From: Halosimplex salinum | Lineage (GTDB): Archaea > Halobacteriota > Halobacteria > Halobacteriales > Haloarculaceae | Direction: 5' to 3' | DNA length: 64,000 nt | NCBI RefSeq assembly: GCF_003730195.1 | Contig: NZ_QWGG01000007.1 | Span: forward strand, 62,001 to 126,000 | In this document: positions 18,831 to 27,009 of the stretch, in pieces | Numbering within the stretch: position 1 is the first letter of the stretch | How the letters are laid out: every line of letters starts with the position of its first letter | Position numbers and translations under genes: made by a program | Notes under the pieces: generated by a model | The model's input: only the letters and a program-made list of their open reading frames with translations | Databases searched by the model: none | What the model was told of the DNA's origin: nothing

Positions 18831-19490
18831 TCACGAGCCACGCCGGGTGGGAGCATCGACTCGGGCGGGCGTGCCGAACAGATAGCCGCTGAGAGCGATC
18901 ATCCAGATCATCACGGGGTAGACCATCATCCGTTCCGTCCCGCCGTGGTTGATCGGGCCGAACGCGGCCGGATTTCCGGCGTCACCGACGACCATGAGCA
19001 CGACGAACACGAGACCGACAGTCCCGGCGACGACCGAGACGAACCGCATCACGCCGGAGAGATCCGTCGCGCTCCCGATCGCTTCCAGATTGAAGAACAC
19101 GAACGCTACGAGCGCGAACAGCGAGTGGACTCCACCGGTATCGAGGGGGAAGAGAGCGGCCCCGACTGCGCCGACGCCAGCGAGCGTGAAGACGGCCAGC
19201 AGCCAGCGCTTGCCGTGGGTACGGTAGTAGAAGTAGCCGCCGACGAGGTCGAGGATGCCCACGACTGCGAGGGAGGTGTTGAACAGCAGTGCGGTCTCTG
19301 GGATGACGCCGAGGTCGCTGATAGCGGCCGCGCCGAAGTCGTAGCCGGGAGCCATCGCCGCCGCGAGCATGATGACCGTCATGAACTGGGCCGAGAGCGC
19401 GAGAAAGAGGATGCCCGCGACCGTCCGGCTGTCCGTCATCGTTTCGCGAACGCGCGCCGCGGTCCGCTCGTACGTGGTAACTTGGCTCAT
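18831..19490 (-). CDS. DUF998 family membrane protein
   Basis: This 219-residue protein has about six transmembrane helices and fits the DUF998 family, with the early motif YDFGAAAISDLGVIPET and a later GGVHSLFALVAFVFFNLEAI. DUF998 proteins are integral membrane proteins without an established activity. An internal ATG at residue 17 (19442) would drop a short polar N-terminus and is an alternative start. The gene lies just upstream of the membrane beta-lactamase-fold gene with an 18-base gap, which points to a shared role at the membrane. Confidence 0.85.
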   Translation of the reverse strand: MSQVTTYERTAARVRETMTDSRTVAGILFLALSAQFMTVIMLAAAMAPGYDFGAAAISDLGVIPETALLFNTSLAVVGILDLVGGYFYYRTHGKRWLLAVFTLAGVGAVGAALFPLDTGGVHSLFALVAFVFFNLEAIGSATDLSGVMRFVSVVAGTVGLVFVVLMVVGDAGNPAAFGPINHGGTERMMVYPVMIWMIALSGYLFGTPARVDAPTRRGS

Positions 19491-19711
19491 TACTCAGACG
19501 GGTGACGACAGCGACGGAGAAACGTCTGTTGCTTGCAAAGTTCGGCGTGCTTACCCGCTACCTCGTCGCTCCCTTCGCCGTCGGCTCCGACCGATTCGAC
19601 GACGGGGGCTGCTGAAACCGTCGAGAGCCCGCTCACTCCCGCAACCGGCCCGGTCCCACCCCAGCACACGCACCTTTTGTGGATAGAGCCGATACCTCGA
19701 AACAACCAATC

Positions 19712-20464
19712 ATGGAGTCCGAATCGACGCCGAAACTCTACAAGGCCCCACGCACGGACGTCTCACAGAATCAGGGCAAGTTCCGGATCCACCTCAACTT
19801 CCCCGGCCGAAACCACCCGGACCACGAGGACCACGGCTACGGCCCGCTCGCGACGGTCGTCGAGTCGTTCATGGACCCGGACACGCTCATCTCGATGCAT
19901 CCCCACCGGAACGAGGAGATAATCTCCTGGGTGCCGGCGGGCGTGATGCGCCACGACGACGGCGAGGGGAACAAACTGGTCACCGATTCGGAGCACATGA
20001 TGGTGATGAACGCGGGCAGCGAGTTCTGGCACGAGGAGCGCACGCTCGCTGAGGACCCGCCGCTCCGGATGTTACAGATCTTCGTCCGACCGCACAGCCT
20101 CGACCTCGAACCCGACATCCAGCACGGCGCCGTCGAGGACCCGGTCGCAAACGAGTGGCGCCACCTGTTCGGCCCCGAGGACTCCGAGGCGCCGTTCTAC
20201 GTCCGCAACGAGGTCGACTTCTACGACGTCCGCGTCGACGAGGGAGCGAGCGTCGACCTCCCCACGCGGTCGGAGCGGGACACGTACTTCTACGTCTTCG
20301 AGGGTGCGGTCGAGGCCGACGGCACCGAGTTCGACGGGACGGAGAGCGGACTGCTCGTCGAGGGCGACGACCTGACGCTCACCGCTCGCGAGGAGTCGAT
20401 CCTCGTTGCCTTCGTCGTCGACCCCGGCGCCCCGATCACCCGACAGGGGACCGTCGGGCGGTAG
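19712..20464 (+). CDS. Pirin-like cupin protein
   Basis: This is a bicupin of 250 residues in the pirin-related family. The metal-binding motif of the first cupin is visible as SMHPHRNEEIISWVPAG followed by VMRHDD, and MVMNAGSEFWHEE corresponds to the second motif. The C-terminal cupin has lost its ligands, as is usual. Pirin relatives include quercetinases and transcription co-regulators; the function here is unassigned. I start at the ATG at 19712. A GTG at 19679 would add eleven unusual residues, and TTTTGTGG upstream could serve as its TATA-like element. Confidence 0.88.
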   Translation: MESESTPKLYKAPRTDVSQNQGKFRIHLNFPGRNHPDHEDHGYGPLATVVESFMDPDTLISMHPHRNEEIISWVPAGVMRHDDGEGNKLVTDSEHMMVMNAGSEFWHEERTLAEDPPLRMLQIFVRPHSLDLEPDIQHGAVEDPVANEWRHLFGPEDSEAPFYVRNEVDFYDVRVDEGASVDLPTRSERDTYFYVFEGAVEADGTEFDGTESGLLVEGDDLTLTAREESILVAFVVDPGAPITRQGTVGR

Positions 20465-20508
20465 TACGGTCAGGCGTCCGCGGACACCGGGGTACCGACG
20501 CTCGGCGC

Positions 20509-21432
20509 TCAGAGCGGACTCATTCGGACGTCACCGTCGTCGACGTCGATGGTTAGCCGGTCGCCCCCGTCACCGATCTCTCCGCGAGTCGTGTCCTCGT
20601 TCGTCGAGACGCTGTCGAAGAGGTCTCCCTCGTACTGCACGGAGCCGTCGTCTGCGTTCACGACGACGGTCGCATCGATCGTCGGGGCTACCCGTGCGGT
20701 GACGGTCCCGTCGTCACACTCGACCGTGGCGTCGCCGTCCAGATCCTCGATAGCCAGTTCGAGGTCGCCGTCGTCGACGGAGAGGTCGCCGACGGTCGCC
20801 GGTTCGGTCATCTCGAGGGCCCCGTCGTCGAACTCGCCGGTCACGCGGTCGACCGCTCCGACGGTGACGGTCCCGTCGTCGACGGTCGTCTCGAGGTGAC
20901 CGGACAGCGGCCCGACCTCGACGGTCCCGTCGTCCACGTCGAGCGTCAGATCGCCCGCGACGTCCGTCACCTCGGCGTCGCCGTCGTCCATCTCGACGCG
21001 CGTGACCCGCGTGCCCTGCGGGACTCGGACGTCGAGCGACTCCAGTCCCCCGCCGGCCGGACCGATCCCGACCGCGACAGAGACGTCCGCTTCGATGTCG
21101 AGTCGGCCGTCGGCCACCGCTCTGGTCACCGTCACGTCCGAGAGGTCGGTCCGTCCACGGGCGTACTTCGTCGCCTCGACCCGGACATCGTCACCGTCCC
21201 AGCCCCGAACGGTGGTGTCCCCGTCGTCGCCCGAGACGGCTATCCGGTCGACTTCGCTCCCGTCGACCGAATACTCCACGTCCGCGGTCTCTCGCTCGAC
21301 GTCCGCCGTCACGCTACAGCCCGCGAGGAGGGCCGTCGCCGCGACACCCAGTCCCTTGAGGGCAGTGCGTCGCGTCGTTCCCGACTGGGTCTCCGCTCTC
21401 GATCTGTCGGCGGTCGCCTCGTTCACTCTCAT
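20509..21432 (-). CDS. DUF4097-type lipoprotein (Tat-exported)
   Basis: The 307-residue protein begins with a twin-arginine signal (TTRRTALKGLG) followed by a hydrophobic run and a lipobox-type Cys (ALLAGC), so it is probably exported by Tat and lipid-anchored. The mature part is made of repeated short strands built around Asp-Asp-Gly: VDDGTVEVG, VDDGTVTVG, FDDGALEM, VDDGDLELA, CDDGTVTAR, ADDGSVQY. This suggests the right-handed beta-solenoid of the DUF4097/putative-adhesin family. I start at the ATG at 21432; a longer frame to 21459 has no Tat-related benefit. The gene stands alone, divergent from the P450 gene. Confidence 0.85.
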   Translation of the reverse strand: MRVNEATADRSRAETQSGTTRRTALKGLGVAATALLAGCSVTADVERETADVEYSVDGSEVDRIAVSGDDGDTTVRGWDGDDVRVEATKYARGRTDLSDVTVTRAVADGRLDIEADVSVAVGIGPAGGGLESLDVRVPQGTRVTRVEMDDGDAEVTDVAGDLTLDVDDGTVEVGPLSGHLETTVDDGTVTVGAVDRVTGEFDDGALEMTEPATVGDLSVDDGDLELAIEDLDGDATVECDDGTVTARVAPTIDATVVVNADDGSVQYEGDLFDSVSTNEDTTRGEIGDGGDRLTIDVDDGDVRMSPL

Positions 21433-21660
21433 ACTGAGAGACACGACGGAATACCTCAATAAGAACTACACTCCGTTTCAGCGCCAGCAACGCGGGCGAA
21501 CATTTAAATAAGAGACGAGGACTGTTGACGGGGAGGCTCCCCTCGAACCGTCGACGAGCGCGACACCGTCGCGACGACAGAACGAGGACACGGCCCGAGT
21601 CGAGTGTTGGATGTCTGATAGACGCTGCCGTTTTGGCCGTCGGAACCTGTAGTCGTATCT

Positions 21661-22896
21661 ATGAGTGGCGCTGACACACAAGGGCTGCAGTCGTTCCCCG
21701 AAGCGCTCGCGGGGCGAGACGCGTGGCTCGAGCCGTTCGACTGGTATCGGCGGATGCGTGCCGACGAGCCGGTGAGATACGACTCGAACCGAAGCTGCTG
21801 GGACGTGTTCAGGTACGCGGACGTGAAGCGCGTCCTCGACGACGACGAGACGTTCTCGGTCGAGCCCGGGATCGCGAGCGATTTCGTCGAACCCGACGAC
21901 TTCGGCGAGGGGCTCATGCTGGAGACGATGATCCTCCGTGACCCGCCTCGTCACGACGAGATCCGGGCCGTCGTCGAAGACGAGTTCAGTCCGCGGACGC
22001 TCCGGGACCGCGAACCGAGGATCCGCGAGATCACGCGTGACCTCCTCGAGACGGCCGTCACCGAAGGGAACGGACGCATGGACGTGGTCGGGGATCTGGC
22101 GTATCCGCTGCCGGTGATCGTGATCGCCGAGATGCTCGGCGTCCCGCCCGAGCGGCGCGACCAGTTCAAGGAGTGGTCGGACGCGATCGTCGCCTCGACG
22201 GGGGCCGACGACTCCTCGGAGGCAGTGGCCGACGCGCAGAGCCAGTCGCTCCAGGAGATGGGGATGTACTTCGTGCAGTTACTCGAAGAGCGCCGGGACG
22301 ACCCCAGAGACGACCTCGTGTCGACGATGGTCTCCGCGGAGGCCGGGGCCGATGCCCACCTCTCCCAGGAGGAGGCGCTCGGGATGTGTGTGCTCCTCCT
22401 GATCGCCGGCAACATCACGACCACGAACTTCCTCGCCAACGCGGTCCGCTGTCTCGCGAACCACGACCTGTTCGACGCGGTCGCCGACGGCGAGTACGCG
22501 GTCCCGGCCGTCCTCGAGGAGGTCCTTCGCTATCGCTCGCCGGTCCAGGCGATGTCACGGATCGCCACCCGCGAGGTGACCCTTCAGGAGGAGACGATCG
22601 GCGAGGGCGACCGGGTCGTCGTGTGGCTCGGCTCGGCGAACCGCGACGACAGGCAGTTCGACGACGCGGACACGTTCGTCCCCGACCGGTCACCGACCCA
22701 GCACCTGGCGTTCGGGCACGGGACGCACTACTGCCTCGGTGCGCCGCTCGCTCGCCTCGAAGCGCGCGTGGCCCTGGAGGAGCTACTCGACGGCGTCTCC
22801 GAACTCTCTCTGGTCGATACGCCGCTGCAGCCCACGCGAAGTTCGTTCGTGTACGGCGTCGAGTCGCTCCCGATCGAATACGAACTCGCCGAGTGA
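21661..22896 (+). CDS. Cytochrome P450
   Basis: The 411-residue soluble P450 has all core motifs. The I-helix is LLLIAGNITTTN (the oxygen-activating Thr is kept, but the usual Asp/Glu before it is Ile), the ExxR motif is EEVLRYRSPV, and the haem loop FGHGTHYCLGAPLA contains the axial Cys near residue 360. It resembles bacterial-type class I enzymes, which need a separate ferredoxin and reductase; none is encoded next to it. No membrane anchor is present. The substrate cannot be told. Its base composition matches the surroundings, so recent transfer is not indicated. Confidence 0.95.
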   Translation: MSGADTQGLQSFPEALAGRDAWLEPFDWYRRMRADEPVRYDSNRSCWDVFRYADVKRVLDDDETFSVEPGIASDFVEPDDFGEGLMLETMILRDPPRHDEIRAVVEDEFSPRTLRDREPRIREITRDLLETAVTEGNGRMDVVGDLAYPLPVIVIAEMLGVPPERRDQFKEWSDAIVASTGADDSSEAVADAQSQSLQEMGMYFVQLLEERRDDPRDDLVSTMVSAEAGADAHLSQEEALGMCVLLLIAGNITTTNFLANAVRCLANHDLFDAVADGEYAVPAVLEEVLRYRSPVQAMSRIATREVTLQEETIGEGDRVVVWLGSANRDDRQFDDADTFVPDRSPTQHLAFGHGTHYCLGAPLARLEARVALEELLDGVSELSLVDTPLQPTRSSFVYGVESLPIEYELAE

Positions 22897-23022
22897 GTCG
22901 TCCGCAGAGAGAGTCGTCCGACGCGCTGTGTCCGCCTGACGAGTGGATTCCACCGGGCGGGGACGCCGCGTGCCGGTCGGTACGGGCTGTGTAACTTTGC
23001 GGTCGGGACTCGCCCGACCGAT

Positions 23023-23484
23023 ATGATCGACGGCGTCGCCGTCCGAGAGTTACAGGTCAACGCCGACGAGCGCGGCCACCTGGTCGAGGTGTATCGAGAG
23101 GACTGGGACGAGTTCGACCCCGACCCGGCGATGAGCTACTACTCGCTTTCCTACCCGGGAGTGGTCCGCGCGTGGCACCGCCACACCCGCGGACAGGTCG
23201 ACCACTTCGTCTGCCCCAGCGGGCGGATCAAAGTCGGCGTCTACGACGACCGCGACGACTCGCCGACGCGAGGTGACCTCGACACGTTCGTCATCGGGGA
23301 GCACGACCAGCGGCTGGTCCGGATCCCGGGCGCCTGCTGGCACGGGTTCAAAGTCGTCGGCGACGAGCAGGCCCTCCTGCTCAACATGCCGACCGAACTC
23401 TACGACTACGACGACCCGGACGAGGAACGACTGCCGCCCGACACCGACGAGATCCCGCTCGACTGGGACGAGATGCCTTACTGA
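23023..23484 (+). CDS. rmlC: RmlC-like dTDP-4-dehydrorhamnose 3,5-epimerase
   Basis: The 153-residue cupin belongs to the RmlC family. ADERGHLVEVYRED is the first strand and RAWHRHTRGQVDHFVC carries the catalytic His. RIPGACWHGFKVV is the conserved P-x-x-x-x-H-G-F segment, and DYDDPDEERLPPDTDEIPLDW matches the C-terminal sugar-binding tail. It is shorter than typical bacterial RmlC (about 180), so it might act on another dTDP-6-deoxy-4-keto sugar. It leads the nucleotide-sugar gene run and is 46 bases from rmlA. A TAACTTT box (22993-22999) lies about 27 bases upstream, fitting leaderless transcription. Confidence 0.88.
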   Translation: MIDGVAVRELQVNADERGHLVEVYREDWDEFDPDPAMSYYSLSYPGVVRAWHRHTRGQVDHFVCPSGRIKVGVYDDRDDSPTRGDLDTFVIGEHDQRLVRIPGACWHGFKVVGDEQALLLNMPTELYDYDDPDEERLPPDTDEIPLDWDEMPY

Positions 23485-23530
23485 GGATAAGCGGCTACTA
23501 ACTGACTGTCTGGGAGACGACCGCCGGACC

Positions 23531-24604
23531 ATGAAGGGGCTCATCCTCGCCGGCGGGACGGGATCGCGGCTCCGGCCGATCACCCACACGGGACCGAAAC
23601 AGCTCATCCCGGTCGCGAACAAGCCGGTCCTGGAGTACGCGGTCGAGGACCTGCGCGAGGCCGGTATCACCGACGTCGGCGTCGTCCTCGGACACAAGGG
23701 ACGGGAGGCCATCCAGGCGTTCCTCGGCGACGGCTCCGAGTTCGGCGTCGACGTGACCTACATCGTCCAGGGGAACCCGCTGGGACTCGCCCACGCGGCG
23801 GGGTGTGCCCGCGAGTTCGTCGGCGACGACGACTTCGTGATGTACCTCGGCGACAACCTCCTGAACCGCGGGATCGGCCGCCTCGTCGAGGACTTCGAAT
23901 CCGGCGACTACGGGGCGAGCATCGCCCTGCAGGGCGTCGACGACCCCGGCGCGTTCGGTATCGCGGAGGTCGACGAGGCCGGTGAGGTCCGCCGACTCGT
24001 CGAGAAACCGGACGACCCGCCGAGCGACCTGGCGCTCATCGGGATCTACGTGTTCTCGCCCGCCGTCTTCGACGCGATCGAGGAACTCGAACCGTCGTGG
24101 AGGGGGGAACTCGAGATCACCGACGCCATCCAGTCACTCCTCGACGACGGGCTGGCTGTCCGCTCGCACGTCGTCGAGAGCTGGTGGAAGGACACCGGCA
24201 AGCCGGGCGACGTGCTCGAAGCCAACCGGCTGGTCCTCTCCGATATCGACCCCGCGAGCGAGGGGACCGTCGAAGACGGCGCGGAGACGAGGGGCCGGAT
24301 CGACACCCGGGACGGTGCGGTCGTCGAATCGGGGGCGGTCGTCCGGGGCCCCGTCTCGCTCGGTCGGGACGTCACGGTGAAGGAGGGGGCGTACATCGGG
24401 CCCTACACTTCGATCGGACCGAACTCGACGGTCGCCGACACGCACGTCGAGAACAGCGTGATCATCGGCGACGCGGAGATCGACGCGTCGGAACGGATCG
24501 TCGACAGCCTCGTCGGGAGCGGCGCGACGATCGCGAGCGCCGACGACGTGCTCCCCGACGGCCAGCGCCTCGTGGTCGGCGCGAACTCAGATCTCAAGCT
24601 CTGA
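23531..24604 (+). CDS. rmlA: Glucose-1-phosphate thymidylyltransferase (long form)
   Basis: RmlA makes dTDP-glucose from glucose-1-phosphate and dTTP. The 357-residue protein begins MKGLILAGGTGSRLRPITHT with the nucleotide-binding G-G-x-G-x-R-L-x-P loop. It continues with GPKQLIPVANKPVLEYA, YLGDNLL (metal-binding Asp) and the VEKP sugar-binding motif. After about residue 240 there is a left-handed beta-helix of hexapeptide-like repeats, as in long archaeal and streptomycete forms, so the product may also be UDP-linked. The start at 23531 is chosen because homologues begin exactly at MKG; the open frame extends upstream without meaning. It follows rmlC in one operon and is followed by a zinc-finger peptide gene. 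Confidence 0.92.
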   Translation: MKGLILAGGTGSRLRPITHTGPKQLIPVANKPVLEYAVEDLREAGITDVGVVLGHKGREAIQAFLGDGSEFGVDVTYIVQGNPLGLAHAAGCAREFVGDDDFVMYLGDNLLNRGIGRLVEDFESGDYGASIALQGVDDPGAFGIAEVDEAGEVRRLVEKPDDPPSDLALIGIYVFSPAVFDAIEELEPSWRGELEITDAIQSLLDDGLAVRSHVVESWWKDTGKPGDVLEANRLVLSDIDPASEGTVEDGAETRGRIDTRDGAVVESGAVVRGPVSLGRDVTVKEGAYIGPYTSIGPNSTVADTHVENSVIIGDAEIDASERIVDSLVGSGATIASADDVLPDGQRLVVGANSDLKL

Positions 24605-24639
24605 GAGCGATGCGACTCGACCGTAACCCCTGACTACTC

Positions 24640-24819
24640 ATGCGAATCATCACCCACACCTGCCCGGACTGCGGGACCGTCGTCTCGGCGAACGAACTCG
24701 AAGCGAACCGCGTGATGAAATGTCCCGGCCTCGACTGCGAGTCGGTCCTCCGGTTCGCCGACCTCCCCGCGGACGACCGGGAGCACTTCCTCGAACACCG
24801 GGAGCGGTACCGGTTGTAG
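24640..24819 (+). CDS. Small CPxCG-type zinc-finger protein
   Basis: A 59-residue protein starts MRIITHTCPDCGTVVSANEL and ends at a TAG at 24817-24819. It contains two Cys pairs, CPDC (residues 8-11) and CPGLDC (about 28-33), a likely zinc ribbon, then a charged C-terminal helix rich in Glu, His and Arg. Small zinc-finger proteins of this kind are common in haloarchaea and some affect regulation or biofilm formation, but this one is unassigned. It lies 35 bases after rmlA on the same strand and may be co-transcribed. Confidence 0.7.
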   Translation: MRIITHTCPDCGTVVSANELEANRVMKCPGLDCESVLRFADLPADDREHFLEHRERYRL

Positions 24820-24937
24820 CCGTCGCGGAGCGGCCGGCCGTCCCGGCTGAACGCGGCGGACCGCCCCCTCGCTCGGGCCCGGCCTGCCTATGCCGTATTG
24901 GGACTCTTCTCCGAAGAGGCCGAAGGCTCGAACCGTC

Positions 24938-25624
24938 ATGAGACAGCAGTTATCCCTCCCCACCTCGGGGAGTAGCGGTCGCGGGGAGTCGCAAGCGCCA
25001 CTGGACAGCGACGACGAGGACGCCCTCCCGTGGTTGCTCGGCGCGCTCGTCCTCCGGGGCCTCGTGAAAGGCCTCCGCTCCGACGAGAGCGACGGCTCCA
25101 TCGACCTCAGTGCGAGCCAGCACGAGGCGACGGACCGGTCGTCCGAGGGCGGACGGAGCGGGCTCGTCTGGGTACTCGGTGCCCTCGTCCTCGTCGCCGT
25201 CGGGTACCTGATCCGCGACCGGTACGGCCCGTCGAAGCAGCGGGCCGGCCAGCGGGTCGGTCGGGGGTCACAGGAGTTCGCCGACCGCACGGAGGAGATG
25301 TCCCAACAGGCCGCCGACCGCACCGAGGAGATGTCCCAGCAGGCCGCCGACCGAGTCCGCGAAGGCGGGCAGGCCGTGGCCGAGCGCGCCGAGGAGACGG
25401 CCCACGAGGCCGCCGAACAGGTCGAGTCGAAGAGCGAGGCGGTCGGCGACCGGATCGAGGAGGAGAGCGAAGCGGTCGGCGACCAGATCGAGGAACGCGG
25501 CGAGGAAGCCAGCGAGAAGGTCGAAGAGGGCGGCAAGGAGGCGAGCGAGAAAGTCGAAGAAGGCGGCGAGAAGGCGAGCGAGGCGGCCGACGAAGCGGAA
25601 GACGCCCCCCAGCAGGACGACTGA
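24938..25624 (+). CDS. Membrane-anchored coiled-coil protein with charged repeats
   Basis: This 228-residue protein has two short hydrophobic segments (about 31-42 and 75-93, the second being GLVWVLGALVLVAVGYLI). A long charged helix rich in Glu, Ala, Lys and Arg follows. It contains imperfect repeats: RTEEMSQQAAD occurs twice, SEAVGD twice and SEKVEEGG twice. Such heptad-like amphipathic repeats resemble late-embryogenesis-abundant or apolipoprotein-like helices and would lie along the membrane. The ATG at 24938 is preferred over 24890 because the longer form adds an unusual leader. The PspA-like gene follows 178 bases later, so a joint role in membrane protection is possible (inference). 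Confidence 0.7.
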   Translation: MRQQLSLPTSGSSGRGESQAPLDSDDEDALPWLLGALVLRGLVKGLRSDESDGSIDLSASQHEATDRSSEGGRSGLVWVLGALVLVAVGYLIRDRYGPSKQRAGQRVGRGSQEFADRTEEMSQQAADRTEEMSQQAADRVREGGQAVAERAEETAHEAAEQVESKSEAVGDRIEEESEAVGDQIEERGEEASEKVEEGGKEASEKVEEGGEKASEAADEAEDAPQQDD

Positions 25625-25802
25625 GCGGCCCGCCGCGCGACGGGTCGAGATCGGGGGTCCCGCGACAGCGGAGCGCGAGGGAGCGGCCTCCAGAACACCG
25701 GCCGGCGCTTGCTCGCAGGCGAATTAACCGGCTCTGGCCCGATGCCTCTCCCATGCCATCGAACAGGCCCAGTCGGCCACGCGAGCGCGACGACGCGGGG
25801 GG

Positions 25803-26567
25803 ATGCCAGTGACGCTCTTCGGACGCATCGCGTTCCAGATCGAGTCGTGGATCAACGCCGTGCTCAACCGGACGTCGGACCCCGCGGCCGAACTCGACTA
25901 CTCCTACGAGCAGTTGCGCGACCAGCTCCAGGAGATCAATCGCGGGATCGCGACCGTCACGACCCAGAAGAAGCGACTGCAGATGCACCGCGAGCGCCTG
26001 CGGTCGTCCGTCGAGAAGTACGACGAGCAGGTCCGGGAAGCGGTCCGGCAGGACCGCGACGACCTCGCGCGGCGCGCGCTGGAGAAGAAACACGCGACGC
26101 TCGACCAGGTGACCGGCCTCGAAGAGCAGATCGAGCGCCTGCAGGCGACCCAGGACGACCTGGTCGAGCGCCAGGTCGCGCTCCGCGGTCGTATCGAGGG
26201 GTTCCGGACGCACAAGGAGACGCTGAAGGCCCGCCACGAGGCGGCGCAAGCGTCGGCGCGCGTCGCGGAGGCGTTCACGGGCGTCGGCGGCGAGATGGCG
26301 GACGTCTCCAGGGCGATCGAGCGAGCGACCGAGCGCACCGAGCAGATGGAGGCCCGCGCGGCGGCCCTCGAAGAACTCGAGGCGTCCGGGGCGCTCGACG
26401 ACGTGCTCGCCGAGGGCGACGAGATCGACCGCGAACTGCAACGCCGCTCGACGGAACAGCGGATCGACCGGGAACTCGAGGATCTGAAGACGCGCGTCGG
26501 CCGGGAGACGGACGCCGGGACCGACGGGGAACTCGAACCGGAGACCCCCGAGAGCGGGACCGACTGA
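25803..26567 (+). CDS. PspA/IM30 family protein
   Basis: The 254-residue protein is almost entirely helical and coiled-coil with the PspA/IM30 pattern. It opens with a short amphipathic segment (FGRIAFQIESWINAVLNRTS), then AAELDYSYEQLRDQLQEINR and further heptads to about residue 215, ending in an acidic tail. PspA/IM30 proteins are ESCRT-III-like and stabilise stressed membranes; archaeal members respond to envelope or salt stress. The ATG at 25803 is used because the preceding residues do not fit. It sits in the dTDP-sugar region, behind a membrane coiled-coil gene. Confidence 0.82.
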   Translation: MPVTLFGRIAFQIESWINAVLNRTSDPAAELDYSYEQLRDQLQEINRGIATVTTQKKRLQMHRERLRSSVEKYDEQVREAVRQDRDDLARRALEKKHATLDQVTGLEEQIERLQATQDDLVERQVALRGRIEGFRTHKETLKARHEAAQASARVAEAFTGVGGEMADVSRAIERATERTEQMEARAAALEELEASGALDDVLAEGDEIDRELQRRSTEQRIDRELEDLKTRVGRETDAGTDGELEPETPESGTD

Positions 26568-26583
26568 GCCGTCGGGGTCGCGG

Positions 26584-26826
26584 TCAGGACTCGACCGCGA
26601 CCGAGTAGCCGATGAGAACGACGCCGACGACGCCGAACACCGTGGCCCCCCACCCGCCGTACCCGGCGGGCCACTCGCCGCTCAGCGCGAGTATCGCGGG
26701 CGAGACGACCCCGGCGGCGACGAACAGGAGACCGACGTTGCGTGGCGACCACAGCTGTTCGCTGGCCGGCGTCTCTTTCGTCCGACCGGAGGCCGAATCG
26801 GGCGTCGCGTCTCGTCGTTCCCTCAT
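26584..26826 (-). CDS. Small two-helix membrane protein
   Basis: The 80-residue protein has a charged N-terminus (about 1-28) and two transmembrane helices (VGLLFVAAGVVSPAILAL and GGWGATVFGVVGVVLIGYSV). No family is recognised. It runs opposite to the PspA-like gene and ends 16 bases from that gene's end, so the two are convergent. Codon use is typical of the genome, which supports it being a real gene. Confidence 0.6.
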   Translation of the reverse strand: MRERRDATPDSASGRTKETPASEQLWSPRNVGLLFVAAGVVSPAILALSGEWPAGYGGWGATVFGVVGVVLIGYSVAVES

Positions 26827-27009
26827 ACCCGGGTTTCGGTGTCGTCCTTGAAAGGGGGACTGCGTGCTTACTGAAGGCGTTCAAGTACCGACGGCACCGT
26901 GCAGACTGCTCGACGCCACTCGGTTCGACCGGACGCTAGACGGCCGGAGCGGCTGTCGGGCGGATCGGGCGCCGGTCGGACCGGGCGCCGGTCGGACCGG
27001 GTGGCGCGT

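Noticed and set aside
26963-27000. Repeated GCGCCGGTCGGACCGGG near the end of rmlD
   Set aside because: Two short GC-rich copies next to each other are likely chance or slippage and show no further structure.
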